Shown here one piece after another: positions 33,225 through 45,573 of a stretch of 64,000 nt of DNA. The notes beneath the pieces are model-generated. The model did not search any database. It was not told where the DNA came from and worked only from the letters and a program-made list of their open reading frames with translations. The stretch's first letter is position 1. The number at the start of each line of letters is the position of its first letter. The position numbers were made by a program, and so were the translations under genes. The stretch is from assembly GCA_001606155.1 (NCBI GenBank), contig LODT01000039.1, positions 310,001 to 374,000 on the forward strand, in the 5' to 3' direction. Source of the DNA: Tieghemostelium lacteum. Taxonomy: Eukaryota; Evosea; Eumycetozoa; Dictyosteliales; Raperosteliaceae.

Positions 33225-34059
33225 TTAAGTGTTTAATCTTATATAAGAATCTTCTTTCTTTTTAATAATGTATAAAAATATGATGGCAACTATGATGTTT
33301 AAGACCACCATAGATGGTATGAGATAGGATAGATTGTAATTGGTTACTCCATAGACTTCTTTAATGGTGAATTGACTCATCCAAATACCGACTATAGTCA
33401 TTGTACCACATACAGTCCAAATGACTTTGATTATATCCTTTACCAGAGACTTTGTGCTACTCTGACCTCTGTCACGTGCCAATATGATTCTGTGTCTCTT
33501 TCTAATGTGATCCTTGTGTAAAAATAAATCAACAACTACAAACATTGGTGGCATCCAATGAATCAATATATTCTGCAGCCATGCAAATGCTACACTGTGA
33601 TGCTCTTTCTCTGCTCTCTGACCTATAAACTCTGGATTTAAAATTACAAGTAGTATAATACTAGTTATCATAACTACAAAACTACCAACAAAACTCAGTG
33701 AATGTAATATCTGTATGAAAAAGTTATTCTTATTGGTCGTCAGATCCAATTCAAAATATAATATATGTATTAACCAAAACCAAAATGTTAAATTGGTTAT
33801 TAAAAATGGAAACCTGAGTTTTTTTTGTAACATTTTCTCTATATTAGTAACCAATTCACTTTACTCTACTAATATATTCAACTCACATTGTAATTGCAGT
33901 TATAAAATAAGCTAACATTAGATAAAATAGTATTCTCCTACCCCAATGTTTATATTTATCTTTTTGTATACTAGATCTTATTGGTAATTCAGAATAATAT
34001 AGTGAACCTCCATTGAAATCTTCCTGATATGCAGAATCAGTCAATGAATTGGACATCAT
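33225..34059 (-). CDS. Multi-pass membrane protein, possibly FAR-17a/AIG1-like
   Basis: Inferred exons are 34059-33887 and 33813-33225 (intron of 73 nt, GTGAGT...CTCAG), giving 253 residues. The join creates a continuous hydrophobic run across the splice (FITAITMFPFLITNLTFWFW). Five to six membrane helices are predicted by eye. The middle pattern, with FVGSFVV, an Asn-Pro-Glu turn, then WLQNILIHWMPPMFVVVDL and a basic His-rich loop, resembles AIG1/ADTRP proteins. Those hydrolyse fatty-acid esters of hydroxy fatty acids using Thr and His; the His (ILIHW) is visible, the Thr is less clear. The family call is tentative. The short intron and acceptor choice rest on frame and hydrophobicity. Confidence 0.55.
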
Positions 34060-34175
34060 CTTTCTTATTATTAATCAGTAAACTAAATTAAATTAAAAAA
34101 AATTTTTTTTTTTTTTGCGTCAGTTATGTGAGAAATAGCCTGGGATTAATCAAATCAGAAGACAAAATGACTATT

Positions 34176-36722
34176 TTATTTTAATTTAAAAATTGATTTT
34201 AAAAATGGATTAGTTGATAATCCATTTTGGGAAAATGTTGGTGGAGTTGAGGTCATTGAGGAAGATGTACTTGAAACTTCAGTTCCAACCATTCCACAAG
34301 CTAAAGATTTTGAAATGTTTCTAGCTAGGAGTAAGGAAAGTTCTTGAATCTCCTGAGTGGTGCAACCTTGGGAATACTCATCAAAGAGATGTGATGAAAT
34401 AGCTTCTTGGAGATGAGCATGAATCATCAATGAATCTTGAGTATTGAAATACAATTTATCATTACTCATCAGTAAAGGTTTGATATCCAATAACATCTTT
34501 AACCAGAATCTTTTGGATATTTGATGATCTCTCAACATTCCAACAAGACCTTTGGCATAGTCTTCAAAGTTTCTCTCTTTCCACAGTGATACCAATTCCT
34601 TATACTTGATTAGGAATATCAAGTCTTTAGAGTGTTGGTATTGGTTAATAGGTCTCTTATCTAAAAGTGATGGAAGGTCATCTAACAAATCCGATGTTAA
34701 TTCGTTCTTTACTAGGTAGTTTGTGAGCAGAGTGATTCGAGGTTGATCATCAGCCATCATTAACCAAGAGAGACTTGATGCATATCTATGTCTCTTGAAA
34801 TCATTTAATGACAACATTCTATAGATTGACAGTTTAACATCTTCATTTTGAGTGTATTCCAACATTTTCAAAGCAGATTTCTCATATATTATTGGTTGTC
34901 TAGATATGAATTCATCAATATAAAATGAACCATTCTTTACAAATTTCAAATAGTGAACTGCTAATTCCAACAATGAACCATAACTATAATCTACTAATTC
35001 CTGCGCATAATCAACAATAAAGTATTGTCTAATCTCTGAGAGTTCTGAATCACCACCTACATGTTTCTTCATTATATATGGATGATGATAAAATAAATCT
35101 GTTAAATGTGTAACTACACATAATGGAATATGTTGACTTATCAATTCCAATGTCTTTCATATTGTATAAGATATATTAGTAAATCTAGATTTATAGATTT
35201 AGATATATAGATACATACGTTTGATAAATCTTTATTAGCAAAAGATAAAAGGATCTGATCTATAATGGAATTTGAGTTCAATTGGTTGAATGATTTGATA
35301 AAAAGTTGTCTAATTTCGTTGAGGGATGAAGTGTGTTCTATATAGAGTACATTGGAGATTACCAATGACATAAAACCACTGCAATATTTAATAATGACGT
35401 TCTCTCTACCCAATAGAATGTGAATGATATCTATCAGACTCTTTTCCATACCTGTACTGATACTATCAAATACCGATAGATTCTCGACTGAATCTTGATG
35501 CCATTTAGTCCAACTGATAAAATAGTCTTGATTGCTGTTATGTTTCATACGAATTGGCATCTTTTGTAAAATGTCGAGTATGGCATTAATAGGTGTCTTT
35601 CCACCTTTTGTCAAAGGTGTTTGTGATCTGATTATTGAACTTGAATGTTTAGGAGTTCTAATGACACTAGACAACAACTTTATAGCCTCTTCAACACACC
35701 CATTAACCAACAGTGTACAAACATGTTGATAGTTCTGATCCAATTCACCATTGTTTACATCGTCAAAATGTTTATCTAAAAGTTCTTTTTTTTCAAAATA
35801 CAGCAAATCATTCAACTGAAGTGGGGTAACAGAGGAACTGAAATAAAACAAATGAGCAACTCTCCAAATGAGGAGAGTGATCTTTAAATCCATTGTAGCA
35901 CCTTGATATTCAGAGTATATACTATCAACCTCAGTAGCTACAATATACTGGGACTCTGGTAATCCAGATGTTACATTATTCCTATCAATATAGTCGCCTC
36001 TATTCTGATAATCCCTCTTGGAAATCACTAAATACTTGCACTGGTTCTTCTCAACAATCTTCTGAATCTGATTAATCTGTTGTTGCTGTTGTTCGGTATC
36101 CATTTGTCTGACAACACAAACACCTCTCAAACCCAACTGTTTCATAATTTCCGAACAAATAACACTGTAGAATGAATCAGCCATTCCACAAAATGCAATA
36201 ACCTGTTCATTACCCTGCTCTTTTATACCTTGAAATATCTCCAATATTCTATTCTTTTCGAGAGCCATCAAATAATCGTTTTCATTATTATATCTATATT
36301 CTGAAACTTGATCTTCTGTATCCAAATACTCTGCAGACTTCATTGATCTCTCCATTTGTGCGTATATTGATATCATAACAGACATGTATCTATTACTAAT
36401 AGTTACAATCTCCTGTGCCCTTATATCAGGTGACTGTGCCTTTTCAACAGCACTCTGCATTGATTTAAAATGTGAATACATTTCATTATAATACTATTAG
36501 TGAATTAAATGTTAGTTCTAGTGATATTGTGGAATATAAGTCACTCTAATAATCCATCTATATACACACAGCTGTAAGTTGATTTAATATAGGTGCTTTT
36601 TCAGAGTTAAACTTTAAATGATCATTTTTATTCTTTTGAGTGTTTCTATTTGATCTTTTTGATTCAAATGTCAACAACTCTCCATTGGGAGACCATTTAA
36701 AGTTTATAAAATTAGATTTCAT
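34176..36722 (-). CDS. nup85: Nucleoporin Nup85
   Basis: Exons are 36722-36570, 36493-35219 and 35153-34176 (introns of 76 and 65 nt), giving 801 residues. This is a scaffold subunit of the Y-shaped (Nup107-160) nuclear pore complex. It is recognised from the start (FKWSPNGELLTFES, like the WGPGEMLVCE of human NUP85), the alpha-solenoid middle (WTKWHQDSV, IIDQILLSFANKDL) and the C-terminal half (CVVTHLTDLFYHH, YASSLSWLMMADDQPRITLL, ISKRFWLKMLLDIKPLL). Joining exons 2 and 3 gives KDLSN-TLELISQHIPLCVV, which aligns with the human sequence across the junction. The protein is longer than human (656) through inserted loops and a Ser/Thr-rich end. Confidence 0.9.
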
Positions 36723-36875
36723 GATTTGAATCTGTTGTTGAACTTTATGCAAAAAAATATTCAAAAAAAAATAAAAAAATTATGATTTTAGGGTATAAAT
36801 AATTAGTTTTAATTAACATATCACCCACATGTAAAGAAAATTTTATTTTATTTTATTTTGTATTTTCATTGTAAA

Positions 36876-37202
36876 ATGGATCTGATAATTAATAATTTCC
36901 ATATTCTAAAAATAAACAATCAAAATGTTAAAAATAAGAATAATAGAGAAGATGTAGGACCTGCTGATATTTCAAACTCACCTCCCAGAATAAAGAAAAT
37001 TAAAGAAGAAAAAAAAGAAGAAACACTTCAATTAAATATCATTAATCCTTTTACAAATAGAAATTATGTAAATGATATTGAATTTCCAATGCATCCATTA
37101 CCACCAATAACAACAAAACATGTTTTTAGCCTTGGAACTATAAAACCAAAACCTCAGAAAGTAAAAGCAAGATTTTATAGAGATATAAAATTATGGAAAT
37201 GA
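36876..37202 (+). CDS. Small orphan protein
   Basis: 108 residues from the ATG at 36876 (AAA before it, typical here); the frame extends six codons without ATG. It is Lys/Asn-rich in the first half with a charged stretch (IKKIKEEKKEE), then a Pro-containing segment (FPMHPLPPITTKHVFSLG) and a basic end (KPKPQKVKARFYRDIKLWK). There is no signal peptide, membrane helix or known domain. It lies head to head with Nup85 (153 nt between starts), so they may share a bidirectional promoter. I do not recognise it. A clean Met context, a proper 3' A/T-rich end and non-repetitive sequence favour a real gene. Confidence 0.55.
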   Translation: MDLIINNFHILKINNQNVKNKNNREDVGPADISNSPPRIKKIKEEKKEETLQLNIINPFTNRNYVNDIEFPMHPLPPITTKHVFSLGTIKPKPQKVKARFYRDIKLWK

Positions 37203-37312
37203 AAAGAAATGTATATATGTGTGTGTGTGTTATGCAAAAGTTGAATCTTTAATTGAATATTCTTCACAAATTATCAGAAATAAATAGTAATAATTATTAT
37301 TAGAATAAAATA

Positions 37313-38932
37313 TTATTGAAATTTTGTACATTCTTTCCAAGTATTATCTTTTAGATTATACATGTAAACAAAACAACAAGAGTATTCTATCAAGAATATT
37401 GTGTTATTACCATCGTAGTAGAGTACTGATGTCAACATTTGGTTTCTGGGTTTAGGTGAAATTGCCATTGGACTTGCGGTATTAGTCGTACAATCTATTC
37501 TGTAAAATGTAGAATCGTGTGACAGTATATAGAAAGACTTTAATTTGGTTACAAAACATCCACTTTCAATGGTATTGATACCAAATGTTTTGGTATCGTA
37601 TAATGAACTAACATTACGACTGAAACAATAATACTGGTCAATTCTAGTGAGATTTTGATTCTTTAGATAACCACCAATGATATATACAACTGGCTCCACG
37701 CCATTATCGTAATATGCAAGACTGTGTAGATGGCTTTGTATAGGTAGTAAACCAACTTCTTCATAGGTTGCGAGTTGTATATTGAATTTATAGATGGTGC
37801 GTAAAATATTCATTTGCGAGTATCCAGAGAGTAAATAGAGATGTTCTTTTCCATCGTAGACATAGTTTATATAGGATGCAGGAGACTTTACCTCTGTTGT
37901 GGTAGATGACCACTGAGGATTCTGGGTATCCAAGTTCATGGAATAGTATCTATTGTAACTAAACGAAAATATTCTCTTCTTACCCTGTGATTCAACAACA
38001 GGAAGTACACTATAATAACCATTATACAAAGGTGATCCTATAGTACCACTAGGTGTAATCAATTTTATAGAATTACCATTATTGGGGTTAACTGAATCAA
38101 AACTATAACACAACAATCCAGATTTGGCATAAAACATTACATAACTAACTGGATTCTTTAATTTACTGAGTGCTACAACCTGTATCAACTCTGATATCTT
38201 ATTCAATTCCACTTCATCAACTGAATAATTTTGATATTCAATTTTTTCATTATTGTTATTATTATTTGTCGAGTTTGTTAAACTTTGATTATTATTATTA
38301 TTATTGTTATTGTTGGTGTTTGGTTGTTGAGTTAGTGAATATACATAGTTTTGAAAAAGTGTTAATTGGTTTACATGTTGGTTTAGTGAACCTGTAGAGT
38401 CTCTTAGCAAATGCATTTGTTCACCTAATTGTTGTGATTGGTTTAGTTCAAAGTCAATCTTTGATATCATTGTTGTATATGCTTCAGAGTTTGTTTCTAG
38501 ATAGGAATTTAATTCTCTTTTTAGTTGAACTTCTTTAATATGTAATTGATCGTGTAGATTCCTAAAACATCTGTCAATAATCTGTAACTGTTTTTCATGA
38601 TTTTGTAAGACATCATTCTTGAATAAATCCTCAGAAGTCTGTCTTTCTTTTAATTTTTCATTTGCTATATTCTGTAGACTAGTACCCAACTGAATAGGAT
38701 CCGTAATCAACTCTCTAAAAACATCTTCATAATCTACAACTTTATGTGACTGGTGAGAAGATATACATTTCCTACAGACACATAATTTACAACACCTAAA
38801 TAGAGTTGTTTTCCAATAAGAATAAATTAATATCTAAGTTTTAAAATGAAAGAAAATGCAAGAATATTTAACTTACTTGCAATACATATCTGCAGATGAT
38901 AAATGTTGTATATTTGTACATTTGCTCGTCAT
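37313..38932 (-). CDS. B-box zinc-finger protein with coiled coil and propeller-like C-terminus
   Basis: Exons are 38932-38877 and 38795-37313 (intron of 81 nt, GTAAGT...ATTTAG), giving 512 residues. The short first exon supplies the first Cys and His of a B-box. The join gives a Cys/His array ending in CVCRKCISSHQSHKVVDYEDV, the usual dictyostelid B-box signature. A helical coiled-coil region follows (about 55-160), then an Asn run, and then about 300 residues of repeated beta-rich units (for example YVYDGKEHLYLLSGYS and VVYIIGGYLKNQN) that look like a Kelch-type propeller. Proteins of this build are numerous and mostly uncharacterised in dictyostelids. No RING is visible, so E3 activity is not implied. 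Confidence 0.8.
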
Positions 38933-39149
38933 TCCTCACTTTTTATCTAATATTTAATATTTGTATGTTATTTTATTTTATATCGTTTATATATAAATTA
39001 ACTTGTATTTTAAGTAAAATTTTCAATGTTGTTGTTGAACATGCCCTTCTTCTGAAAACTAAAAAACTTGAAAAAAAAATTTAAATGGAAGGCGGCCTCT
39101 TTCAAGAATATAGAAGTATATTGAATCGCCATTACAAAATAACATTTAT

Positions 39150-42100
39150 TTACTTTCGATTCGAACCACCAAATGGATTGTATTTCATAGGTTGTTTTGC
39201 GTTATTTTGATTTTGAGTGATATTTTTTTGTTGTTGTGGTTTACCATTATTAGAATGGTTTTTATTATTATTGTTACCATTGTAGTTATTATACTGTTGT
39301 TGTTGTTGTTGTTGATTTTGTTGATTTTGTTGATTTTGTTGATTGAAATTATTTGAATTGTTTGGTAGATATCCATTATATTGTTGTTGTTGTAAATATT
39401 GTTGATAATTTTGGTTATTTAAATAGTTATTTTGGTTATTGCTGTAGGCATCAAACTTTTGTTGATTGTAAGCTGCAAAATTGTTACCAGTATTATTATA
39501 ATTATTAAACTGTTGGTTGTTATTATAATTTTGCATATCATTTCCTGAATAATTATAATTTTGATACATATCATATCCTTGGTAGTTATTAAATTGTTGA
39601 TTGTTATTATAACCATTGCTATAAGCATTATTGTATTGTTGTTGTTGCTGTTGTTGTTGGTTATTATATTGTTGTTGATTATTGTAATTATTATAGTTAT
39701 TATACTGTTGTTGGTTATTATTGTATTGTTGTTGTTGTTGATTATTATAATTCACATTATTATTATTATTATTATTATTGTAATTATTATTGTTATTGTA
39801 TTGATTATTTTGATTATTTTGGAAACCATGTTGTTTGTTGTAACCTTGATTGTTTTTATATTGACTAGAATGTTGAGCACCATTAACCAAACGATCAGCA
39901 GCAGAGTTTTGATTCATTGATTGTGATTTAAGTTGAGTAATAGTTTTAGCAGGAATGATAGCACCTTTAAGTGTGGTATATTTAAATGTATAGCCTTTTG
40001 GTAATGCTGGATGATTGTATTTATATGCCATTGATTTGTTGAGTTGTGGCATGTGTTTTTGAATAAGTTCACTATTCTCACATACAAAACCTAGAATCTC
40101 ACTGTTTTCAATAGTGAAATGAACAACTTTTGGTGACTCTTTCAATTTCAGGTATTGTTGAGATACTTGATCATCTTTACTGAAAAACATGATATCATGA
40201 CCCAAAGAATTTCTATCAACTTCCTCTTGTGTTAGAAGTGACTCATATTTCTCCAGAGTTGGTAAAAGTAGAGTTTCATCAATAAATGGTAAATGACAAA
40301 CACCTTTGTATTCAGGTTGATGTGGAGCTCTATCAATTTTGAATTCTAATGGATAGTATTGAATAATTGGTGAGTCTCCATCGAGAGTCTCTTTTCCGTC
40401 ACTGGTGATACCCATAAGAGTTTGGAATGGTTTTGGTACAAATTGGGAACTTGCAGTTGGAAGTACACTCATTAACTGTGAGAATGGTTTAAATGGTTGG
40501 CCTAGACTATAAGTAGGATACTCAATTTCGTCACAGTATTTAGCTAAATCTGCAATAAAAGGAGCGTAATGGTATGGGTAGTACCAACCCCATGAACAAC
40601 AGCCTCTAAAGTAGTATCTAAGTACCCAAATCAAACCTTCAATATAAGATTTACAAATGTCTTTAATCTTATCAGATTCCTCATCCTTGATATCAAAGTA
40701 GGCTTCATAGTATCTAGCTCTCCAACCTTCCTCTTCATATCGTATATTTCTTGAATTGTCAAAGAAAATGGAACGAGTTTCATCATCTTTCTCCTTGAAT
40801 GCTGCTGTATTTACAGGTACTTCACTACCTTTAGTAGTCTCTTCTTCCTCATCGCTATCCCTAGCCCTTTTCTTTGAGCCCTTCTTAGACTCCTTCTCAA
40901 CTATAGACTGCTGTTTCTGTAGTAACTGATTCTTGATGATATCAGCAGCCTCCTTATTTGATATCATTATAGTTGATTTCTTTCCACCAGCTTTAATCTC
41001 TTGTTTTACCTCCAAAGCAGCCTGTTTATTTGACTTTAATTGTTTAGCAGGTCTTTCTTCAGTACCATCTTTGATATCAGTGACTGGCTGGAAGATCTCA
41101 GCCAAGAGATTATTAGCAGCCTGTCTATGTTCAAAGGTTACAGCTTGGTTAAGATCAAGTGATTTTGGAGGTTCTGATATCCTAGCCATCGACTGTTTCC
41201 GTTGAAGAAACTGTCTCTCTCGATTGGCATTTCTCTTTATCAACTCAATTTCAGATTTGGACAATTCTTGAAAAATGGAAGAAAGTCTCTCCATATTAAC
41301 ATCACCTTTATCTACAATATAGTCTTCAAATGTCGGTAGTAGTTGTTTGTAGACTTTGGATACCCTATCCAAAGCACCACCACGAATTTCCATATTTGGT
41401 AAATGTGGAAGAAAATCATTACCAACAAAGAAACATAGGAATATAAAATCATCAATCAATCTGTCCAAATTGAACTTGAAATTTGGAGTATTCACCTTTA
41501 ACTCTAGTTCCAAATACTCTTTTAGCAAGTGTAAATGTAAAATCTGATAGTTCTTTGTAAGAAATTCCTTTTCAGAAGGTTCTTCAATATCCTCTGGAAT
41601 AGTCCTACAATTTACACTGAAATGTCCACTTTGATGACACTTGTGACACTTCATCTTTGGAATAAATTCTCTCAACACATCAAATCTAACCTCATGTGTT
41701 GCCAAACCTAACATTATCAAATCTGCATCCAAACCGTAGATTACATGTTTCAAATTTGGATTATAACCTTCTTGTGCTCTCTGATGTCTTACAAAATCCA
41801 TAATCTTATGTTCACCCTCACCCGGTACCGAAGCATCTGAGATTATAACCTTAATCTAAAAAATTTACGAAATTTCTATTAAAATCCTATTCATCCTCAT
41901 TTTATAAAATAACAAATTCATTATATACATACATCTTTCCATGCTGGATCAGTTGAGATTTTCTCGTCAACGTAAGATCTTAAACTTAGAGCTACATGAT
42001 TCATAAATTCAGTACCTGGTGTGATACAATTAGAATCAAATTTAAATTTTAAGGATTTTTGTTTTTTAAAATCTTCATATTCTTCCTCTGTGGCATTACC

Positions 42101-42517
42101 ACTGTTTATACGTAACCTCCATTCTCTTTCTTCTTTTTCTCTGCTGAGTCTAGAGTCAAGAGCTGCTCTAAAACGTCTTGAACGCTGTTGATTCATTTTT
42201 GCACGAGGTGCAACACCATCAACAGCCATATAGACCAACTTTCTAGGTCTAATGATTGCAAATACTAAATCTAAATACTCATAGATACTGTCTACTATAT
42301 CCTGTAGACAAGTAGGTTGAGGACCATTTTCAGGATGTGCACAAGGATGAATGATACCGTTCATATCCAAGTATAAATTATCATATTCACCATTGGGGTT
42401 AGGTAGTGTAAAGTCAACTCGTGAACGAGAACCATCAGCTTCCCTAGGTTCTATTGTTTCAGATAATAAATTACCATATTTATCTATCAACCATCTAAAA
42501 AATGTGGGAATTCCCAT
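39150..42517 (-). CDS. xrn2: 5'-3' exoribonuclease XRN2/Rat1
   Basis: Exons are 42517-41933 and 41855-39150 (intron of 77 nt, GTATGT...TTTTAG), giving 1096 residues. The catalytic core starts with the family's MGIPTFFRWL and contains LYLDMNGIIHPC, APRAKMNQQRSRRFR and, right after the intron, SDASVPGEGEHKIMDF and YGLDADLIML, which supply the acidic metal ligands. A CCHC zinc knuckle (about residues 265-278, CHKCHQSGHFSVNC) marks the nuclear XRN2/Rat1 branch rather than XRN1. A second conserved block (about 560-800) includes FRGCCSWGWYYPYHYAPF. The last 230 residues or so are Asn/Gln/Tyr-rich low complexity. It should degrade 5'-monophosphate RNA in transcription termination and rRNA processing. 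Confidence 0.95.
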
Positions 42518-43227
42518 TTTATATTTTTATCTTAATATACTAGGTAAAAATTAAAAAGAGTAAAAGAGAGAGTACGAGAAATGAATATATAAATAGATGT
42601 TTGTTTTTTGTATTTAAAGTGTAGAATAAATTTTTATGTCTATTTAAAAATATATTCTTTTTTTAAAACAATAAATAGGAATTGTAATAGATTTTAATAA
42701 GGTATTGAAACTGAATCTAATAATCCAATTAAATAGTAGTTTATAACTAAAATTCACGGATACCTGTTATACAATAAAAAAAATCAAAAATGACTCGAGT
42801 TGTTAAAAAAAACGAATTTGAAATTTAAAAAAAAAAATAAAAAAATTATTAATTATTTATATATTTCTTTTTTTATTTAATTATAAAATATGTTAAAATA
42901 AAATCAAATTTCTCTCTTTTAAAGTTTTAAAAAATGAGAATTGTAAAAGAATTGAGTTAATATTGAGAATGAAAAAATGTAAGGTTATTAAATAAGTTGT
43001 AAATTTAAAAAAGGAAATATTTTTTAATTGTGGAATTTTCAACAATTAATTGATGAAGTTCAATACCTTATAAAAACAAATAAATTTATAAACTAGTTTG
43101 AAAAAAAATTAAATGATTTTGATTACACAAAATAATGAAAATGAAAAAACTCACTCACCATCAAATAAAAATATTTCTTTTTTTTTTTTTTTTTTTTTTT
43201 TACAATTATAATTGAATTTCCAAAATC
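42518..43227. other. Intergenic region with a T24 run
   Basis: 710 A/T-rich bases lie between the XRN2 start (minus) and the uniporter start (plus). The region holds a homopolymer of 24 T at 43178-43201 just before the uniporter. No gene or recognised RNA is visible. An untranslated or coding first exon of the uniporter gene could be hidden here. Confidence 0.5.
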
Positions 43228-44165
43228 ATGTATAGATCAGTCTTTTATTTTTAATCCAATTTTATCAAGAGGTGTATTAAATTCATCATTTAGATGTTAT
43301 ACTACTAGTACAATTGCTCTTGGTAAACAAGAAATTGATACCATTTTGAGACAAAGTAAAGCTGTAAAATTACAAGAGAGACTTGATCTAGATCCAAGAC
43401 ATAAAATTACATTTGATGAATTCAAACAGATTTGTGCTGAATTTGAAATTCAAGATAAAGATGTAAAATCATTGTCACAAGCCTTATCAGATACTGGAAA
43501 GATTGTCTATTTACCAGATTCCATTGTAGCCAGTTTGAAATCTTCCATTTTCATTAAACCAAACATTATCTATCAATCATTGTACAAGTATGTGTTTTTT
43601 TATTCCCATTATATAAATATATAGAATTATTGGAAAATTAATTTTATAATTTTACAGTATTTTGGATATTGAAAATAAAGGTGTGGGGTTAAGTCAATTA
43701 ATAGAAATCAAAAGAGGTGAAATTGATAGATTAAAATCCAAATTGGCACCACTTCAGGTTAAAAAAGATGTTATTGATAAGAAAGCATCCAGAAGAGCAC
43801 ACACAATTATATACACAGGTTTAGGATACTGTTTTGTACAGGCAGCTATTCTTGGACGTTTGACATGGTGGGATTTGTCTTGGGATATCATTGAACCTGT
43901 ATCCTACTTTTTGACATTTGGGTCTGTACTCTTTGGTTACTGTTATTTCTCTTTCACCAAGACTGAGTTTACCTACGAGGCTTTAACTCACAGACTCTTT
44001 TCCAAGAAACAAGCTAAACTCTTTAAGAGAACCGATTTCCCAATACTTGAATACACTAGACTTTCTGAAATGTTAGCTACCAAAGAGAAAGAATTAGAAG
44101 CTTTAGAAACTACCATTAATTACTCTTCAAATATTGCTTTTGAAACTTTATCTCAAAAGAAATAG
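43228..44165 (+). CDS. mcu: Mitochondrial calcium uniporter pore subunit
   Basis: The main exons run to 43587 and then 43658-44165 (intron of 70 nt, GTATGT...TTACAG). The pore signature is RLTWWDLSWDIIEPVSYF; humans have WDIMEP, so Met is Ile here and the Asp and Glu of the selectivity filter are kept. Two membrane helices flank it, and a C-terminal coiled coil (LSEMLATKEKELEALE) follows. Upstream lies a MICU/MCU-type N-terminal domain and a mitochondrial presequence (PILSRGVLNSSFRCYTT). The only nearby ATG (43228, MYRSVFYF) is one base out of frame with the rest. A single extra T in the T5 run at 43248-43252 would explain it, or an upstream exon supplies the start. The start is therefore provisional. 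Confidence 0.88.
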
Positions 44166-44333
44166 ATTATTGATACTAGGAAACTCTTAAAAGTCACACA
44201 CACTAAGCACCCCATGTAATCCAAATAAAGAAATTCAAAATAAAAATAAAAAACAAAATTGTTGTATTTGATTATAAATAAATAAATAAATAAACAAATT
44301 TGTAAACTCTAAAGGAGTTTATTAGTATTGTTT

Positions 44334-45317
44334 TTAAAATATAATTACAAGACTAATTAATAGTAAAATAGCAGAGATTGAGGAAGATAGAGTTATAGCT
44401 GATGACATGTTATCTTTAGATCCTTCAATTTCACTTTGAGTGTCTGTTGTGGATGGTGGTGATGTAGTTGTAGTTGATGTAGTGGTTTGTGGAGGAGAGG
44501 TAACAGTTGGAGTTGGTTCTGGAGTATTTGGTTGACCACATCCAGAAGGTCTTACATTAGTCCATTGCAAGAACCAGTTCCAAACATTGAATGATGAGCT
44601 AGGATCATAGGTTTTAGTCCATGCATCATGTGATGTTGCAGTGTACACTGTAAGATTGGTTTTTGGACAAATATTATTGTCGTTAAGAGTATTATTCCAA
44701 TTTTGACTATTCGTGATACTAACTTGTGGATCACCGTTATTGTGGAAGAATAGGATTGGAAGACCACTGGAAACTGGGGCTACATAGTCAGTACCACCAG
44801 GCTGCTGAGCTGGACAAATGGCAATAGCAGCAGCATAATAATCAGTAACAGTTTTATTAATTCTAATAGTATCAACAACACCAGCTCCACCCATTGAAAG
44901 ACCAGTTAGATAGATTCTAGATGTATCAGCACCTGGATATTTTGTAGCAACTGATTTAGTGAGCATATGTACAAAATGACATGACCACCAACCCCAAATC
45001 TGTGGAGACAATACAATGAATGGGTAACTCTGTGGCCAAGTATTTTTATCAATCATATAAGGAGGTGATCCATATGCATTTTTTAATTTTTGGAGTGTGT
45101 CTACGGTGCCACCAACTTCTCCAGCACCATGAAGAAAGATGATTACAGGTGATTTGGCACCTCCAGATTCTGAATAAGTTGGTGGAAGATATTCAAGATA
45201 ACTCATATATTGACCTTGGTTAACTAAAACTGTTCTATTAGATTGGAGATATCCTTCAACTCCATTACAATATAAATTTACTAATACCAAACAACACAGT
45301 ATTATTTGTTTGTACAT
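44334..45317 (-). CDS. Secreted, probably GPI-anchored alpha/beta-hydrolase esterase
   Basis: 327 residues with no intron. A signal peptide (1-22) is followed by an alpha/beta-hydrolase domain: oxyanion region IIFLHGAGE, nucleophile Ser141 in GLSMGGAG, acid Asp196 in HNNGDPQV and base His230 in ATSHDAW. This resembles PHB-depolymerase/LpqC-type and feruloyl-like esterases. A Thr/Pro/Ser-rich stalk leads to a C-terminal hydrophobic segment after small residues (SKDNMSSA), the usual signal for a GPI anchor. It probably sits on the cell surface. The substrate cannot be deduced. It converges on the uniporter gene with 168 nt between stops. Confidence 0.85.
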   Translation of the reverse strand: MYKQIILCCLVLVNLYCNGVEGYLQSNRTVLVNQGQYMSYLEYLPPTYSESGGAKSPVIIFLHGAGEVGGTVDTLQKLKNAYGSPPYMIDKNTWPQSYPFIVLSPQIWGWWSCHFVHMLTKSVATKYPGADTSRIYLTGLSMGGAGVVDTIRINKTVTDYYAAAIAICPAQQPGGTDYVAPVSSGLPILFFHNNGDPQVSITNSQNWNNTLNDNNICPKTNLTVYTATSHDAWTKTYDPSSSFNVWNWFLQWTNVRPSGCGQPNTPEPTPTVTSPPQTTTSTTTTSPPSTTDTQSEIEGSKDNMSSAITLSSSISAILLLISLVIIF

Positions 45318-45573
45318 TTTTAAGATTGAATTTGAAGAAAGAAATTTTTTGTAACATTTTATATTAGAACCATCACATCATCTATTTTAATTTTTATTTG
45401 AATAATAAAAAAATATCAAATCTGCACAACACAAAGGACACATTTGTCTTTTTTTTTATTAGATATTTATTAAATTAAAATATCTTTTTTGTGTTTTGTA
45501 AATATCTATTTTATTGATATTTATGTGGGACATTGTGTAAAAATAAAATAGGTTATTCACATCTAGATTGTGG
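45318..45573. other. Spacer between esterase and F-box gene
   Basis: 256 A/T-rich bases holding the esterase promoter and the F-box gene terminator. Nothing else is seen. Confidence 0.4.

Noticed and set aside
39085-39140. G/C-rich patch with GGCG and CGCC ends that might fold
   Set aside because: Complementarity is only four to five bases around a long loop; too weak to call an RNA.
39561-39920. Plus-strand open frame very rich in Ile, Leu and Val
   Set aside because: It is the mirror of the Asn/Gln-rich C-terminus of XRN2 on the minus strand; repeat codons read backwards give Ile/Leu/Val runs.
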